A DNA stretch of 63,808 nucleotides from Lachnospiraceae bacterium (GTDB lineage: Bacteria > Bacillota > Clostridia > Lachnospirales > Lachnospiraceae). Where the stretch lies: NCBI GenBank assembly GCA_022794255.1, contig JAAWEL010000014.1:1-63808 (forward strand), in the 5' to 3' direction. This document shows, piece after piece, positions 62,634 through 63,808 of this stretch. Every line of letters starts with the position of its first letter. Position 1 is the first letter of the stretch. The position numbers and the translations under genes are program-made. The notes under the pieces were generated by a model. That model saw nothing but the letters and a program-made list of their open reading frames with translations, ran no database searches and was not told the origin of the DNA.

Positions 62634-62711
62634 CTATTGCGAAAACAGGTGCCGGATGATATAATCAATCTTGTTTGGGGATGATTATATTCCGGGCCTG
62701 TCCCGCAATAG
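62634..62711. repeat. Long imperfect inverted repeat upstream of the recombinase gene
   Basis: The arms are 34 and 30 nt long (62634-62667 and 62682-62711) and align with only small gaps: CTATTGCG, ACAGG, CCGG and ATATAATCA recur in the same order. The loop is 14 nt. It lies about 50 nt upstream of the recombinase start, where a regulator, the recombinase itself, or a transcript fold could act. Confidence 0.7.
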
Positions 62712-62731
62712 AACATCTATGTGAGAGCCGT

Positions 62732-62757
62732 TCCTGTTGGCGCAGGGGCGGTTTTTG
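62732..62757 (+). terminator. Short hairpin with T5 tract
   Basis: GCCGTTCCTG and CAGGGGCGGT pair around TTGGCG, followed by TTTTTG. It points to the plus strand, so it would end transcripts coming from the recombinase side or be part of the leader structure of that region. Confidence 0.45.
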
Positions 62758-62775
62758 CATATTCAATTTCAAAAG

Positions 62776-63321
62776 TTATTCCAATAATTTCGATATAGTA
62801 ACCACCAATTCCGGGAAGAGGCCAAAGGGAACCGGCATATCAAAAGGATATATGGTTGGCGCTGCGTCCTCCTCAAAACGATAAATCATGGTGGTCTCTT
62901 TTTGTGGATCCACAATCCAGTATTCCCGGACACCAGCATCTGAGTATAGAGCATTTTTGGTTATATAATCTATCTTTCGGCTGGATGGCGATAAAATTTC
63001 GATAATAAGATCAGGAGCTCCGCAACATCCTTTTTCTGTCAGTTTGTCAGGATTGCATATGACAGATATGTCTGGCTCTACCCAGTTTTTGTCATTGGCA
63101 TCCAGATTGACTGCAAAGGGAGCCGGATAGACTTTACAACCACTATGGTGTGAATCGATATGATTTCCAATAATTTTAGTGAATTGTGCTACCAGTTCCT
63201 GATGGAGACGGCTGGGAGGAGCCATGTCATAAATCTGCCCATCGATCAGCTCTGCCCTTACATTTTCCGGAAGATTCCAATAATCTTCTGCGGTATAGAA
63301 TTGTTTTTGTGGTAGTGACAT
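62776..63321 (-). CDS. Uma2 family restriction endonuclease-like protein
   Basis: A 181-residue Uma2/DUF820 protein with a PD-(D/E)XK fold. The acidic and basic core residues are in VEPDIS near 97, APDLIIEILSPSSRK near 123-137 and a Tyr/Glu stretch REYWIVDP near 153. Uma2 proteins are common in mobile regions and their exact role is unsettled. The ATG has a plausible GGGGGTTG site upstream. Its position behind the S24 gene suggests an operon of element genes. Confidence 0.85.
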   Translation of the reverse strand: MSLPQKQFYTAEDYWNLPENVRAELIDGQIYDMAPPSRLHQELVAQFTKIIGNHIDSHHSGCKVYPAPFAVNLDANDKNWVEPDISVICNPDKLTEKGCCGAPDLIIEILSPSSRKIDYITKNALYSDAGVREYWIVDPQKETTMIYRFEEDAAPTIYPFDMPVPFGLFPELVVTISKLLE

Positions 63322-63343
63322 ACGACAACCCCCTTAGATTCGT

Positions 63344-63670
63344 TTAATTTTCCTCTGCTTTTCCCAGCACCTTTCCCAAAACCGTAATCCTGTCGCCATC
63401 AGGTGTAAGGGGTGGGTAGTCCGGGTTAAGGGATATCAATCCATTTTCTCCAGCTTTCTTGATGTAGATATTATTGCCTTTTTGGAAGATACCAATGTCT
63501 CCGGTTTCTATGTGGTCGGTTTTCTGGACATAGACGATATCCCCATCGGAATATTCAGGCTCCATGGAATCACCGTTTACGCCGATAACGTAGTCGGCAT
63601 TTTTGCTTATCTCATTTTCCGGAAGATTACCGTAAGAGTATATGAAATGGTCACCTTTTATTTCGGACAA
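63344..63670 (-). CDS. S24 family peptidase-like protein without DNA-binding domain
   Basis: A 108-residue protein with the LexA/CI-type latent peptidase core: Ser in GVNGDSMEPEY near residue 34 and Lys in NNIYIKKAG near 71, which are the expected catalytic pair. There is no helix-turn-helix and no cleavage-site linker at the front; the frame upstream is closed by a TAG after about 16 codons. The TTG start is only 1 nt behind the preceding stop. It may be a free S24 domain or the remnant of a repressor that lost its N-terminus. Confidence 0.65.
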   Translation of the reverse strand: MSEIKGDHFIYSYGNLPENEISKNADYVIGVNGDSMEPEYSDGDIVYVQKTDHIETGDIGIFQKGNNIYIKKAGENGLISLNPDYPPLTPDGDRITVLGKVLGKAEEN

Positions 63671-63671
63671 T

Positions 63672-63808
63672 TTACCTAATTTTGAATTGTAAGTTTTTAT
63701 TTCCAGCGGAAATAACTAAAAGAAGTTCATCTTCACTGGAAGCTACAGAATCTGGAATCTCAAAAGCGATAACCCCTGTTTTAGTAGACAAGGGATTGAT
63801 CGTGGAAT
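63672..63808 (-). CDS. C-terminal part of a DUF4352-like protein (gene continues past the window)
   Basis: About 44 residues are in frame to the window edge on the minus strand. They end NKNLQFKIR and read LSTKTGVIAFEIPDSVA and ELLLVISAGN before it, which looks like the last strands of a DUF4352 immunoglobulin-like domain. The stop overlaps the S24 gene start region, implying co-transcription. The N-terminus, and thus any signal peptide, is out of view. Confidence 0.6.
   Translation of the reverse strand, partial: STINPLSTKTGVIAFEIPDSVASSEDELLLVISAGNKNLQFKIR

Larger units (their letters stand above)
61207..63808. mobile_element. Left end of a serine-recombinase integrative element (right end not in view)
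   Basis: The region from the SBP junction to the window edge carries a large serine recombinase at its border, pointing outward, a Uma2-family gene, an S24 domain gene and a DUF4352-like tail. The disrupted SBP gene fixes the left border to about 61204-61210. Whether it is a prophage, a conjugative element or a smaller transposon cannot be said from the part seen. Confidence 0.75.

Noticed and set aside
1..63808. CRISPR arrays, tRNA and rRNA genes
   Set aside because: No regularly spaced direct repeats and no cloverleaf or rRNA signature were seen when reading both strands; short tRNAs in odd places cannot be fully excluded without a covariance search.

Overview
The window reads as a chromosomal segment of a Gram-positive anaerobic Clostridia, most likely Lachnospiraceae. 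Evidence: class III (anaerobic) ribonucleotide reductase, GlpP-type antitermination protein, a Tyr T-box leader on tyrS, YitT-family proteins, DUF1667 and DUF1538 families, a glnA-ANTAR regulator pair, strong AGGAGG-type ribosome binding sites, and TTG/GTG starts. I cannot name the genus from the sequence alone. No rRNA, tRNA or CRISPR array was seen.

Layout, left to right. 1-7796: glycerol-3-phosphate locus with an FAD oxidoreductase plus DUF1667 partner, a YesL-like membrane protein, a UgpB/A/E-type ABC importer whose promoter overlaps a perfect inverted repeat and is followed by an attenuator, and the antiterminator GlpP. 7810-8481: a papain/C39-like protein directly behind glpP. 8606-13956: YheO-like regulator, L-cysteine desulfidase, DAACS symporter and CoA-disulfide-reductase-type flavoprotein, which look like a cysteine/sulfur catabolism unit. 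14075-16927: AbgT transporter and an M24 aminopeptidase/prolidase. 17002-19795 (minus): COG3044 ABC-class ATPase followed by DAHP synthase. 19970-23207: an unknown Lys/Glu-rich protein, an MFS transporter and a YkuE-like phosphoesterase. 23334-28796: RpiR regulator, PTS IIABC and GH38 alpha-mannosidase, a mannoside uptake and cleavage unit. 28804-31702: Tyr T-box, tyrS and ackA. 31723-32761: first yitT. 32782-38179 (minus): HscC-type Hsp70 and a very large J-domain/TPR protein. 38441-40621 (minus): nrdD behind a pair of NrdR boxes. 40839-41975 (minus): DUF362/ferredoxin protein. 42185-43460: second yitT and a BFD-like ferredoxin. 43631-46628: a secreted protein of unknown function, then a P-II-like protein with a DUF1538 membrane protein (minus). 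46738-49713: SOS-controlled uvrA. 49765-50418: HAD phosphatase (minus). 50606-53201: ArsR/HMA/P1B-ATPase metal efflux operon. 53210-56614: glnA with ANTAR regulator, dapF and an Lrp regulator. 56648-60449: cell-wall enzymes (amidase-SPOR, polysaccharide deacetylase, DacF-type carboxypeptidase).

From about 61207 to the right edge lies the left end of an integrated element. It carries a large serine recombinase, a Uma2-family protein, an S24 domain protein without a DNA-binding domain, and the tail of a DUF4352-like protein. It has cut an ABC solute-binding protein gene in two; only the C-terminal part (60763 to about 61206) remains in view.

Regulation is a theme. I count at least four promoter-plus-terminator-hairpin leaders of the attenuation type (ugpB operon, yitT1, yitT2, glnA), one T-box, and one gene (the amidase at 56700) whose ribosome binding site lies inside a terminator stem.
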